In this document: positions 19,028-26,514 of the stretch, piece after piece | Numbering within the stretch: position 1 is the first letter of the stretch | How the letters are laid out: each line of letters begins with the position of its first letter | Source of the DNA: Polaromonas sp. C04 | GTDB taxonomy: Bacteria > Pseudomonadota > Gammaproteobacteria > Burkholderiales > Burkholderiaceae_C | Assembly: GCF_002002705.1 (NCBI RefSeq) | Contig: NZ_MUNS01000034.1 | Location: 1-64,000 of the forward strand | Direction: 5' to 3' | DNA length: 64,000 nt | Translations under genes and position numbers: made by a program | The notes under the pieces: model-generated | Database searches by the model: none | What the model was told of the DNA's origin: nothing | What the model saw: the letters and a program-made list of their open reading frames with translations, nothing else

Positions 19028-19065
19028 TTGACTTCGTCATTTATATGGTTGACTATATCAACCAT
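19028..19065 (+). promoter_or_regulatory. promoter and operator palindrome at the marR-GNAT start
   Basis: ATGGTTGA (19045-19052) and TCAACCAT (19058-19065) are perfect inverted arms around CTATA. The right arm ends inside the start codon at 19064. TTGACT at 19028-19033 is a good -35, and ACTATA (19052-19057) lies 18 bases later as a -10. Transcription would then start at or next to the A of the ATG. The repeat overlaps the -10, as expected for autorepression. Confidence 0.6.
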
Positions 19066-20005
19066 GAACATCCCTACCACCACCGCTTCGAAGGAAGACG
19101 TCAAGGCCGTCCGCGCCTTCAACCGCTTCTATACCCAGCGCATCGGCGTACTCGACCCTTACCTGGGCAGCGAGTTTGCCTTGACACAGGTGCGCGTGCT
19201 CTACGAGCTGGCGCACCGCGACCAACCCACCGCCGCCGAGCTGGGCCGCGACCTGGCGCTGGACGCGGGCTATCTGAGCCGCATTCTGCGCAGCTTCGAG
19301 ACCAGGGGCTGGCTGGCGCGGGTCGCGTCGCCGGCCGACGCGCGGCAAAGCCTGCTCAAGCTCACCGACGCCGGCCACCATGCTTTTGCCCCGCTGCAGC
19401 AGAAGTCGCGCGACCAGGCGGCCGCATTGCTCGGCGCCCTGCCCGCAGCGGGCCAGCGCCAGTTGATCGAGGCGATGGCCACGGTGCAGCGGCTGCTCGA
19501 TACGAGCCAGGCAACACCGCCCACGCGCACTGTCCTGCTGCGCGATATGCGGCCCGGCGACATGGGCTGGGTGGTGCAGCAACACGGCGAGCTCTACGCG
19601 CGCGAATATGGGTGGAACAGCGAGTTCGAGGGCCTCGTCGCCGGCATCGTGGCCGGGTTCATCAAGGACTACCAACCCGGATGGGAGCGCTGCTGGATCG
19701 CCGAGTTGGACGGCGAGCGCGTGGGCTCGATCTTTGTCATGCGCAAGAGCAAGACCGTGGCCCAGTTGCGCCTGCTGATCCTCGCGCCGCAGGCGCGTGG
19801 CCTGGGCCTGGGCGCCCGGCTCACGGATGAATGCATGGCTTTTGCACGCGCCCAGGGCTACAAAAAAATGCTGCTGTGGACCAACAGCTGCCTCACTGCC
19901 GCGCGCAACATCTATGCCCGGCGCGGCTTCAAGCTGGTCAAAAGCGAGCCCTACCATGGCTTCGGGCACGACCTGGTCGGGGAAACCTGGGAACTGCGGC
20001 TGTGA
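19064..20005 (+). CDS. MarR-GNAT fusion: regulator with acetyltransferase domain
   Basis: A 313-residue fusion. Residues 1-150 are a MarR winged helix (PTAAELGRDLALDAGYLSRILRSFETRGWLAR, then DARQSLLKLTDAG). Residues 160-313 are a GNAT domain with the acetyl-CoA loop LAPQARGLGLGARLTDECMA and the C-terminal YARRGFKLVK. This architecture is known in bacteria but poorly studied. The ATG at 19064 has no ribosome site and lies inside an operator palindrome. The chromate transporter pair starts 10 bases downstream, so it may regulate that pair; this is inferred from position only. Confidence 0.85.
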   Translation: MNIPTTTASKEDVKAVRAFNRFYTQRIGVLDPYLGSEFALTQVRVLYELAHRDQPTAAELGRDLALDAGYLSRILRSFETRGWLARVASPADARQSLLKLTDAGHHAFAPLQQKSRDQAAALLGALPAAGQRQLIEAMATVQRLLDTSQATPPTRTVLLRDMRPGDMGWVVQQHGELYAREYGWNSEFEGLVAGIVAGFIKDYQPGWERCWIAELDGERVGSIFVMRKSKTVAQLRLLILAPQARGLGLGARLTDECMAFARAQGYKKMLLWTNSCLTAARNIYARRGFKLVKSEPYHGFGHDLVGETWELRL

Positions 20006-20015
20006 TAATCGGGCC

Positions 20016-20615
20016 ATGAGCCCCCTGCCCGCCAAAGACCATCCGCAACCGCAATCCCTGAGCGACCTGTTCATGTCCTTTACCCTGCTGGCTCTGCAGG
20101 GTTTTGGCGGCGTGCTGGCCGTGGTGCAGCGCGAGCTGGTCGAGAAGAAAAAGTGGCTCTCGCGCGAGGAGTTTGTCGAGGACTGGGCCGTGGCGCAGAT
20201 CCTGCCTGGCCCCAATGTGGTGAACCTGTCGATGATGATCGGCGACCGCTACTTCGGCCTGCGTGGCGCACTGGTCGCGCTGGCCGGCATGCTGACGGTG
20301 CCATTGCTGGTGGTGCTGATCATGGCGATCGTGTTTGCCGGCATCGCCGACGTGCCGGCGGCGCAGGGCGCACTGCGCGGCCTGGGTGCCGTCGCGGCGG
20401 GCCTGATTACCGCCACTGGCCTGAAACTGATTGCGGCACTGAAAGAAAACGTGATGGGCATGCGCACCTGCTGGGCGGTCGCCGCGCTAACCTTCATTGC
20501 CATTGCGCTGCTACGTGTGCGACTGTTGTGGGTCCTTCTGGTATTGGGCAGCCTGGCCAGCCTGTGGGCCTGGCGTCAGCTCGGCGCGATCAAGGCGCTC
20601 GGAGCGCAGGCATGA
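20016..20615 (+). CDS. chrA: chromate transporter, N-terminal-type subunit
   Basis: A 199-residue membrane protein of the short-chain CHR family. It has the family motif FGGVLAVVQRELVEKKKWLSREEF and ILPGPNVVNLSMMIG. Short CHR proteins work in pairs and equal half of a long ChrA. Its stop overlaps the next gene's start (ATGA). Substrate may be chromate or another anion; resistance is not shown by sequence alone. Confidence 0.88.
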   Translation: MSPLPAKDHPQPQSLSDLFMSFTLLALQGFGGVLAVVQRELVEKKKWLSREEFVEDWAVAQILPGPNVVNLSMMIGDRYFGLRGALVALAGMLTVPLLVVLIMAIVFAGIADVPAAQGALRGLGAVAAGLITATGLKLIAALKENVMGMRTCWAVAALTFIAIALLRVRLLWVLLVLGSLASLWAWRQLGAIKALGAQA

Positions 20616-21223
20616 GCCATTCGCCCTTGCACGTCGTGATGACGCAAGCCGATTGGCTCGCCTTGTTCACTCACTTCCTCATCCTGTCGCTGCTGTCCAT
20701 CGGTGGCGCCATCACGACCGCGCCCGAGATGCAACGCTACCTAGTGGTCGACCGGCTTTGGCTGACCGACGCGCAGTTCAATTCATCCATCGCGCTGGCG
20801 CAGGCCGCGCCCGGCCCCAATGTTCTGTTCGTGGCGCTGGTCGGCTGGAATGTGGGACTCAACGCCGGCGGCGGCCTCGGTGCGGGTGCGGCCGGTTGGG
20901 GCTGGGCGCTCGCGGGCATGGTTGTCGCGATGCTGGGCATCATGCTGCCCAGTGCTACCCTGACCTTCTTCGCGGCGCGCTGGGGCCACCGCAACCGCGA
21001 ACTGCGGGCCGTGCGTGCCTTCAAGCAAGGCGTGGCGCCGATCGTGATCGCACTGCTGATTTCCACCGGCTGGGTGCTGACGGCAGCACACAACCACCCA
21101 GCGCAGGACTGGCCGCTGTGGCTATTGACGGTCGTCTCGGCGCTGGTGGTCTGGAAAACCCGCATCCACCTGCTGTGGCTGCTGGCCGCCGGCGCGCTGC
21201 TGGGCGCGCTGGGGCTGGTTTGA
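20612..21223 (+). CDS. chrA: chromate transporter, second short-chain subunit
   Basis: A 203-residue CHR-family partner of the preceding gene, overlapping it by four bases. It has LSIGGAITTAPEMQRYLV and ALAQAAPGPNVLFVALVGWNVG, the second-half equivalents of the chromate-transporter repeat. The pair should form an antiparallel heterodimer in the inner membrane. It is convergent with rlmB (10-base gap). Confidence 0.88.
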   Translation: MSHSPLHVVMTQADWLALFTHFLILSLLSIGGAITTAPEMQRYLVVDRLWLTDAQFNSSIALAQAAPGPNVLFVALVGWNVGLNAGGGLGAGAAGWGWALAGMVVAMLGIMLPSATLTFFAARWGHRNRELRAVRAFKQGVAPIVIALLISTGWVLTAAHNHPAQDWPLWLLTVVSALVVWKTRIHLLWLLAAGALLGALGLV

Positions 21224-21233
21224 CCGTCCCGAT

Positions 21234-21971
21234 TTAGAGGCTGCGCTGGCGCAGCGCCTCGTACAGGCACACGCCACTGGCCACCGACACGTTCAGGCTC
21301 TCCACCGCCCCGCGCATCGGGATGTTCACCAGCTCGTCGCAGGTCTTGCGCGTGAGCTGGCGCATCCCGTCGCCCTCGGCGCCCAATACCAGCGCTACCG
21401 GGCCCTTGAGGTCCACCTGGTAGATGGACTTGGGCGCGTCGTCGCTGGTGCCGATGCACCAGATGCTGCGCTCCTTCAGCTCGCCCAGCGTGCGCGCGAG
21501 ATTCGTCACCATGAAGTACGGCACGGTCTCGGCCGCGCCGCTGGCGACCTTGGCCACGGTGGCGTTGATGCCGGCCGCGTGGTCCTTGGGCGCGATCACG
21601 GCGTGCGCGCCGGCGCCGTCGGCCACGCGCAGGCAGGCGCCCAGGTTGTGCGGATCCGTCACGCCGTCGAGCACCAGCAGCAGCGGCGGTCCTTCGATCT
21701 GATCGAGCAGGTCGTCGAGCGAATGCACCTGCGCCAGCGGCTGCACCCGCGCCGCCACGCCCTGATGCCCGTGGCTGCCCGCCAGCTTGGCCAGCCGCAG
21801 GCCATCGGCCTCGATCAGCCGCGCCCCGGCCTCGGTGGCGCGCTCCAGAAACTGGCGCATGCGCGCGTCGCGGCGCGTCGGCTCGTAAAAAATCTCGATG
21901 ATGGATTGCGGCGCGGTCTTGAGGCGCACGCCGACAGCGTGGAAGCCGAAGAGTACTTTGGGGGACGACAT
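21234..21971 (-). CDS. rlmB: 23S rRNA (guanosine-2'-O-)-methyltransferase RlmB
   Basis: A 245-residue SpoU-family enzyme with an N-terminal substrate-binding domain ([16 protein letters not shown]) and the three SPOUT motifs: [30 protein letters not shown] and [15 protein letters not shown]. It methylates G2251 of 23S rRNA (E. coli numbering). The rnr gene, its usual partner, is not adjacent. Confidence 0.92.
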   Translation of the reverse strand: MSSPKVLFGFHAVGVRLKTAPQSIIEIFYEPTRRDARMRQFLERATEAGARLIEADGLRLAKLAGSHGHQGVAARVQPLAQVHSLDDLLDQIEGPPLLLVLDGVTDPHNLGACLRVADGAGAHAVIAPKDHAAGINATVAKVASGAAETVPYFMVTNLARTLGELKERSIWCIGTSDDAPKSIYQVDLKGPVALVLGAEGDGMRQLTRKTCDELVNIPMRGAVESLNVSVASGVCLYEALRQRSL

Positions 21972-21997
21972 GCCGAGATTATCGATGCTGGGAGGGT

Positions 21998-22024
21998 GCT
22001 ATCAAATAGATAGCAATCTTCGCT
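21998..22024. repeat. dispersed mini-repeat, copy E (short)
   Basis: GCTATCAAATAGATAGCAAT is a dyad (GCTATC/GATAGC) followed by CTTCGCT, matching the left end of the repeat family. It lies just upstream of rlmB. Confidence 0.55.
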
Positions 22025-22092
22025 CGCCAACTGAGGCCGAACGACTGTAGCGGCATTGAAACCCGTACAGGCGAGATCGCCGCCGACTTAAG

Positions 22093-22109
22093 TGTCGGAA
22101 TCTTTTACA
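22093..22109 (+). promoter_or_regulatory. candidate enhancer site for the sigma-54 promoter
   Basis: TGTCGGAATCTTTTACA lies about 62 bases upstream of the -24 element, at a normal distance for a sigma-54 activator. It resembles motifs I recall upstream of PEP-CTERM genes thought to bind PrsR. This is a weak, memory-based inference. Confidence 0.3.
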
Positions 22110-22171
22110 AAGCGGAGGCCATTCTTTACGAAATGAATTCAGCACATTGATTTCATTAAATAAATTCAATA

Positions 22172-22186
22172 GGCACCAAAGTTGCT
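22172..22186 (+). promoter_or_regulatory. sigma-54 promoter (-24/-12)
   Basis: AGGCACC-AAAG-TTGCT has GG at 22172-22173 and GC at 22184-22185, exactly ten bases apart. This matches the RpoN consensus TGGCAC-N5-TTGCW at nearly all conserved positions. It lies about 75 bases before the PEP-CTERM start codon in an AT-rich gap. PEP-CTERM genes are known to be often RpoN-controlled. Confidence 0.75.
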
Positions 22187-22259
22187 TTGTAACAAATAGT
22201 TCAGTTTGAAGCATGAAGTTTTCAAGACTGCCCTAACAACTTAGCCCTGGATTGGAACC

Positions 22260-22862
22260 ATGTTTTCATTAAAAAGCATCCGTGTCGTAGCAATTGTTTT
22301 GGCCTTTTCCGGGAGCTTGTTTTCTCTGCAGGCAAAGGCGGATCCCGTTGTTACTTACACCTGGACGACGACGAGTCAGGGTTATGGACCACATGTGGGC
22401 CAGCCGTCGTTGGCTACATTTGACGCAAGCCTAAGCGCTGTGCAGAGCGGAAAAATAACCGCGAACGATATTTCAAATATCCAGCTTTTTTATCCTGGAC
22501 TGACATTCAACAATTCCGTGGTGAGCACAACTGGTTTTGACTTTGGTGCCTATGTCAATCCGGTTACGGGTGCCCTTGTTTTCCACGACGATCAGCAAGG
22601 GCTGGCACTGATCGCTTTTGCGGGTGCTTTCATCAACGACGCGACCACTTTTCTGTCGATCACATTCGACAACCCGGTGTCGAACGCTGTTAAAGATCAG
22701 TTCAACGCACTCAATAATGGCAGCGCTTACGCGGGCTATCCTACTGCCGGCTATTGGACCGCAACCTTGCCGGCGGGCAACAGTGTCCCCGAACCGGGCT
22801 CTTTGGCTTTGCTGGGTTTGGGCATTCTGGGGATTGCCGCAATACGCCGGCGCAAGCAATAA
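22260..22862 (+). CDS. PEP-CTERM sorting-domain protein
   Basis: A 200-residue exported protein. The signal peptide is residues 1-27 (cleavage near LQAKA-DP). The C-terminus SVPEPGSLALLGLGILGIAAIRRRKQ is the PEP-CTERM signal: the PEP motif, a membrane helix and an arginine-rich tail, recognised by exosortase (EpsH). The middle is Ser/Thr/Asn-rich with no known domain. It is lower in GC than its neighbours. No exosortase or exopolysaccharide genes lie in the window, so it is an orphan substrate, probably surface or matrix associated. Confidence 0.9.
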   Translation: MFSLKSIRVVAIVLAFSGSLFSLQAKADPVVTYTWTTTSQGYGPHVGQPSLATFDASLSAVQSGKITANDISNIQLFYPGLTFNNSVVSTTGFDFGAYVNPVTGALVFHDDQQGLALIAFAGAFINDATTFLSITFDNPVSNAVKDQFNALNNGSAYAGYPTAGYWTATLPAGNSVPEPGSLALLGLGILGIAAIRRRKQ

Positions 22863-22910
22863 GGTTGTTTTTGCCCCTCGCCGGAATGCGGGGATTTGAG
22901 AGCTCGCCCC

Positions 22911-22930
22911 CAGTTGCCCAGTTGCCCAGT
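22911..22930. repeat. short tandem repeat
   Basis: CAGTTGCCC occurs twice in tandem, followed by CAGT, in the convergent gap between the PEP-CTERM gene and the lipoprotein gene. Confidence 0.5.
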
Positions 22931-22984
22931 AACCGCGGCAGTGCGCGTTGCGAGCGCGCCACTGGGCGAGTCCCATGAATAGCC

Positions 22985-23554
22985 TTAATGCACCGCGACA
23001 GCGGCGGCATCCGCACCCGACTGCAACGGGCCGAGCGGATTGTTCTGTTGCTCGATCCGGTCGGTATAGGCTTGCCCCGCAAAGTTGCGAAACAGCACGG
23101 TATCGCCGCTGATCACAATCAATGCGTCAAACCACCACCCGGTCACCTTCGTGGTACGGCGCACGTTCAAAAAGTCCAGCCAGAAACTGCCTTCGCGCTG
23201 GCGATGTTGCCGCTCAAAATGAAACTGGTAGCCACGGCAGGTGGTTTGCGCCTCGATGCACTGGCGGATGCCGGGGTCGAGTTTGGCGAGGGGTACGCCC
23301 GGATTGGGCACCAGCCGCCCGACAATCTCGGGGTAGGGAATCAGCGTGACATTGCGCCCGTCGACCGGGTCGAACCCGATGTTCTTGAGTTCAGAGGTGC
23401 GCGTCTGCAGAGCCATGATCCGCTGTGCCGCCGCTGCAGCTTCTTCGAAACTGGCGAAACCCGCGGGTGTATCGGTGCTGGCTCGCGGCAACAGCGAGGA
23501 ACAGGCACAAAGCGCCGCGCAGGAAAGCGGGAGGAAGAGGGGACGGTATCTCAT
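22985..23554 (-). CDS. hypothetical lipoprotein
   Basis: A 189-residue protein starting MRYRPLFLPLSCAALCACSS. The lipobox LCAC predicts a lipid-anchored mature protein from Cys18. I do not recognise a domain; conserved-looking parts are NIGFDPVDGRNVTLIPYPEI and SFWLDFLNVRRTTKVTGWWF. The start is the Met next to the signal peptide; a longer reading would absorb the FNR-type box upstream. The gene stands alone, with a perfect FNR/Anr site 68 bases before the start. Confidence 0.75.
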   Translation of the reverse strand: MRYRPLFLPLSCAALCACSSLLPRASTDTPAGFASFEEAAAAAQRIMALQTRTSELKNIGFDPVDGRNVTLIPYPEIVGRLVPNPGVPLAKLDPGIRQCIEAQTTCRGYQFHFERQHRQREGSFWLDFLNVRRTTKVTGWWFDALIVISGDTVLFRNFAGQAYTDRIEQQNNPLGPLQSGADAAAVAVH

Positions 23555-23621
23555 GAGACAAAATTCTCCCCTGGCGGTCCCGTTGCCGGTCTGATCCTGG
23601 TCAACAACCCTCGCACATTGC

Positions 23622-23635
23622 TTGATCGACATCAA
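23622..23635 (-). promoter_or_regulatory. FNR/Anr box
   Basis: TTGAT-CGAC-ATCAA is a perfect match to the FNR/Anr consensus TTGATNNNNATCAA. With the box centred at -41.5, the expected -10 region on the minus strand reads CAGGAT (23599-23594), a plausible weak -10. The site would activate the downstream lipoprotein gene under low oxygen. Confidence 0.6.
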
Positions 23636-23749
23636 CATCGCACGATTGCAAACATCCATCCCATCCCGCCGCCATTTTGCGTGAGCACACACCGCACAAG
23701 CCTCGACACGGGACACGCCGCGGGCCTGCGGCACAACAGTCCCTCAGGA

Positions 23750-24463
23750 TCAGCCGGCCAGCGACCGGACCTCCTCCTCTGCGGGCACCATCCGCCCGGC
23801 TTCAATATTGATGCGCCGCTCGCAGCGCTCGGCAATGGCGCGGTCGTGCGTGACCAGCACCAGCGTCGTGCCCAATTCACGGTTCAGGTCGAACATCAAC
23901 GCCATGATGGTCTCGCCGGTGGCGAAGTCCAGGCTGCCGGTGGGCTCGTCGGCCAGCAGCACCGCGGGCTGCACCACGAAGGCACGGGCCAGCGCCACGC
24001 GCTGCTGCTCGCCGCCGCTCAGGACCTTGGGATAGTGGCCCAGGCGCTGCGACAGGCCCACGCGCGCCAGCATCTCGGTGGCGGCACGGCGCGAGTCTCT
24101 GCGCCCGGCCAGTTCCAGCGGCAGCATCACGTTTTCCAGCGCCGACAGGTTGCCCATCAACTGAAAGCTCTGGAATACAAAGCCGGCCTTTTGCGCACGC
24201 AGCGCGGCGCGCTCGTCCTCGTCCAGCGCAAACAGGTCCTGCCCGTCCAGCCGCACGGTGCCGCGCGTGGGCGTATCCAGGCCGGCGATGATGGACAGAA
24301 GCGTGCTCTTGCCCGAGCCCGAGGCGCCGACAATTGCTGCGGTCTCGCGCGGTGCCAGCGAGAAATCAATATCGCGCAAAATGTCGAGTGTGCCGGTCGA
24401 GTCAGTCACTGATTTGAAGAGATGCTCGACGGAAATAATGGCGGAGCCGGACAAGGTGGACAT
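23750..24463 (-). CDS. ABC transporter ATP-binding protein, YbbA/LolD type
   Basis: A 237-residue ATPase. Walker A is GASGSGKST at 46-54, signature LSGGEQQR at 148-155, Walker B VLLADEP at 168-174. It belongs to the MacB/LolD/YbbA (MJ0796) group. As in E. coli ybbA-tesA, it is head to head with tesA, but the usual permease gene (ybbP) is absent: the next minus-strand gene is the lipoprotein 195 bases away. The start codon lies 15 bases from that of tesA. Confidence 0.88.
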   Translation of the reverse strand: MSTLSGSAIISVEHLFKSVTDSTGTLDILRDIDFSLAPRETAAIVGASGSGKSTLLSIIAGLDTPTRGTVRLDGQDLFALDEDERAALRAQKAGFVFQSFQLMGNLSALENVMLPLELAGRRDSRRAATEMLARVGLSQRLGHYPKVLSGGEQQRVALARAFVVQPAVLLADEPTGSLDFATGETIMALMFDLNRELGTTLVLVTHDRAIAERCERRINIEAGRMVPAEEEVRSLAG

Positions 24464-24478
24464 GAAGGATTTGAAGTT

Positions 24479-25138
24479 TTGATTCGAAGACACTTTATCG
24501 CGGCGGCCGGCGGGCTCTGGGCCATGGGGGCTTGGGCCGCCCAGAACAAGCCGCGCGGGCCGGCCGCACATGGTGCCACACCCAAGACCATTCTGGTGCT
24601 GGGCGACAGCCTGAGCGCCGAGTATGGCCTGCCGCGCGGCAGCGGCTGGGTCGCCCTGCTGCAAAAGCGCCTGGCGGCTGAAAAAATCCCGGCAACCGTG
24701 CAAAACGCCAGCATCAGCGGCGAGACCACCTCGGGCGGGCGCTCGCGGCTGGCCGCGCTGCTCGCCGCCGACAAGCCCGCCGTCGTGATTCTGGAGCTCG
24801 GCGCCAACGATGCGCTGCGTGGCCTGCCGCTGGCCATGACGCAGGACAACCTGAACCAGATGACGCAGGCCGCGCAAAAGGCCGGTGCGAAGGTGCTGCT
24901 GCTCGGCATGCAGGTGCCGCCGAACTACGGCAGCGACTACGCCAACCACTTTGCCGCGACCTTTGGCCAGGTCGCCCGGGCCAACAAGGCGGCGCTGGTG
25001 CCGTTTTTGCTCAAGGGCGTTGCCGACGCGCCCAATGCCGCGCAGCTGTTCCAGAGCGACCGCATCCACCCCATCGCCGCGGCCCACCCGACCCTGCTGA
25101 ACAACGTTTGGCCCGAACTGAAGAAGTTGCTCAAGTGA
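24479..25138 (+). CDS. tesA: GDSL-family lysophospholipase/thioesterase TesA
   Basis: A 219-residue SGNH hydrolase. Blocks are [14 protein letters not shown] (catalytic Ser), [21 protein letters not shown] (Asn) and [12 protein letters not shown] (Asp/His). TTG 24479 is chosen: AAGGA lies nine bases upstream and it gives a signal peptide ([20 protein letters not shown]). ATG 24422 is an alternative but would overlap the divergent ABC gene by 42 bases. Periplasmic esterase/thioesterase. Its stop overlaps the selU start (GTGA). Confidence 0.85.
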   Translation: MIRRHFIAAAGGLWAMGAWAAQNKPRGPAAHGATPKTILVLGDSLSAEYGLPRGSGWVALLQKRLAAEKIPATVQNASISGETTSGGRSRLAALLAADKPAVVILELGANDALRGLPLAMTQDNLNQMTQAAQKAGAKVLLLGMQVPPNYGSDYANHFAATFGQVARANKAALVPFLLKGVADAPNAAQLFQSDRIHPIAAAHPTLLNNVWPELKKLLK

Positions 25139-26196
25139 ACGTCAAACACGTATCGGCGACTGACGCCATCGCCCAGCTCAACGCCTACAGCGCCGTGATC
25201 GATGCGCGCAGCGAAGACGAATACCTGGAGGACCATTTGCCCGGCGCCGTGAACTGGCCTTCGCTCAACAACGAAGAGCGCCGGCTGATCGGCACCATTT
25301 ACACGCAGGTCAATCCGTTCGAGGCAAAAAAGCGCGGTGCGGCGCTGGTGGCGGCGAATATCGCGCGCCATATCGAGCGCGAGCTGCTGGACAAGCCCAA
25401 GACCTGGCAGCCGCTGATCTATTGCTGGCGCGGCGGCAAGCGCAGCAACGCCCTGGCGCTGGTGCTGGGCGAGATCGGCCTGCGCGTGGCGGTGATCGAA
25501 GGCGGCTACAAGGCCTTTCGCGGTGCCGTGCTGGCCAGTCTGCCCGGTCTGGCTGCCAACCTGTCGTATCGCGTGATTTGTGGCCCCACGGGATCCGGCA
25601 AGACGCGGTTGCTGCAGGCGCTGGCCCAGGCCGGTGCGCAGGTGCTGGACCTCGAAGCGCTGGCCAGCCACCGCAGCTCGGTGCTGGGACAGATTCCGGG
25701 CCAGCCCCAGCCATCGCAAAAGCGCTTTGACAACCTGGTATGGGATGCGCTGCGCCGTTTTGAGGCGGCACGCCCGGTGTTTGTCGAGAGCGAAAGCAAG
25801 AAGGTCGGCAACCTGGCCATCCCCGACAGCCTGATGCTGGCCATGCGCGCCAGCCCCTGCCTGGACCTGCAGCTGTCCGACGACGAGCGCGTCGCGCTGC
25901 TGCTGGAAGACTACGATTTCTTCGTGCAGGACACGGCCCTGTTTTGCGACCGGCTGGACGCCCTGGTCGAGCTGCGCGGCAAGGCCCTGGTGCAGGCCTG
26001 GAAGGGCAAAGTGCACACCGGCCAGATCGAAGCCGTGGTGCGTGAACTACTCACGACGCATTACGACCCGGGCTATGCGCGCTCGATACAGCGCAACTTC
26101 AGCCAGTACGGAACTTCAAAAAAGATAGCGGCCAGCGACCGCTCTGCGGGGGCCATGGGTCAATTGGCTCGCAAGATCCTGGCGGAGAGCACATGA
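25135..26196 (+). CDS. selU: tRNA 2-selenouridine synthase
   Basis: A 353-residue MnmH/SelU protein. A rhodanese domain carries Cys97 in YCWRGGKRS, the position used in E. coli; a P-loop follows (GPTGSGKT, 150-157). It converts 2-thiouridine at tRNA position 34 to 2-selenouridine via geranyl-thiouridine, using selenophosphate from SelD (not in window). The GTG at 25135 overlaps the tesA stop. The last ~25 residues ([20 protein letters not shown]) are encoded by a copy of the dispersed repeat, so the C-terminus appears to have been replaced or extended. Confidence 0.9.
   Translation: MNVKHVSATDAIAQLNAYSAVIDARSEDEYLEDHLPGAVNWPSLNNEERRLIGTIYTQVNPFEAKKRGAALVAANIARHIERELLDKPKTWQPLIYCWRGGKRSNALALVLGEIGLRVAVIEGGYKAFRGAVLASLPGLAANLSYRVICGPTGSGKTRLLQALAQAGAQVLDLEALASHRSSVLGQIPGQPQPSQKRFDNLVWDALRRFEAARPVFVESESKKVGNLAIPDSLMLAMRASPCLDLQLSDDERVALLLEDYDFFVQDTALFCDRLDALVELRGKALVQAWKGKVHTGQIEAVVRELLTTHYDPGYARSIQRNFSQYGTSKKIAASDRSAGAMGQLARKILAEST
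26112..26165 (+). repeat. dispersed mini-repeat, copy H, inside selU
   Basis: TTCAAAAAAGATAGCGGCCA then CTCTGCGGGGGCCATGGGTC follow the order of the repeat family (A tract, ATAGC, spacer, GGGC, GGNC). It encodes the C-terminal residues of SelU in frame. Confidence 0.55.
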
Positions 26197-26251
26197 ACGA
26201 GCGGCTTGAGCCAGTCGCTCAAACAGGGGCTCGTCAAGACGCAGAAAAGAC

Positions 26252-26443
26252 TCAGGACCGGGCCGGCGTGCCCGGCGTTTGGCCGGTCGCGTCGCTGGAC
26301 GAAGTTGAATCATCCTGCTGCGCATCGCCTTGCGCAGGGTCGCCGGCCTTGCGGCCAGCCTTGGCCTTGAGCTTGTCTTCTTTCTTGCGCTTTTTGGCCA
26401 GCTCTTTCTGGCGCTTTTCGTATCCGTAATTAGGTGTAGCCAA
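26252..26443 (-). CDS. small basic hypothetical protein, 63 residues
   Basis: A charged protein, MATPNYGYEKRQKELAKKRK and onward, with a Lys/Arg/Glu-rich first half and an Asp/Ser/Thr-rich second half. The start is TTG 26443 with AGAGAA upstream. Proteins starting ATPNYGYEKRQ are, as I recall, conserved hypothetical proteins in betaproteobacteria. There is no signal peptide. Function unknown; a nucleic-acid or ribosome-linked role would fit the composition but is speculation. Confidence 0.7.
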   Translation of the reverse strand: MATPNYGYEKRQKELAKKRKKEDKLKAKAGRKAGDPAQGDAQQDDSTSSSDATGQTPGTPARS

Positions 26444-26514
26444 GGTTCTCTTTCAATAGGTGGGTGTCACTTTAACAGCTTGAAGTGCAAGCATGAACGC
26501 ACGGGCCGGATATT

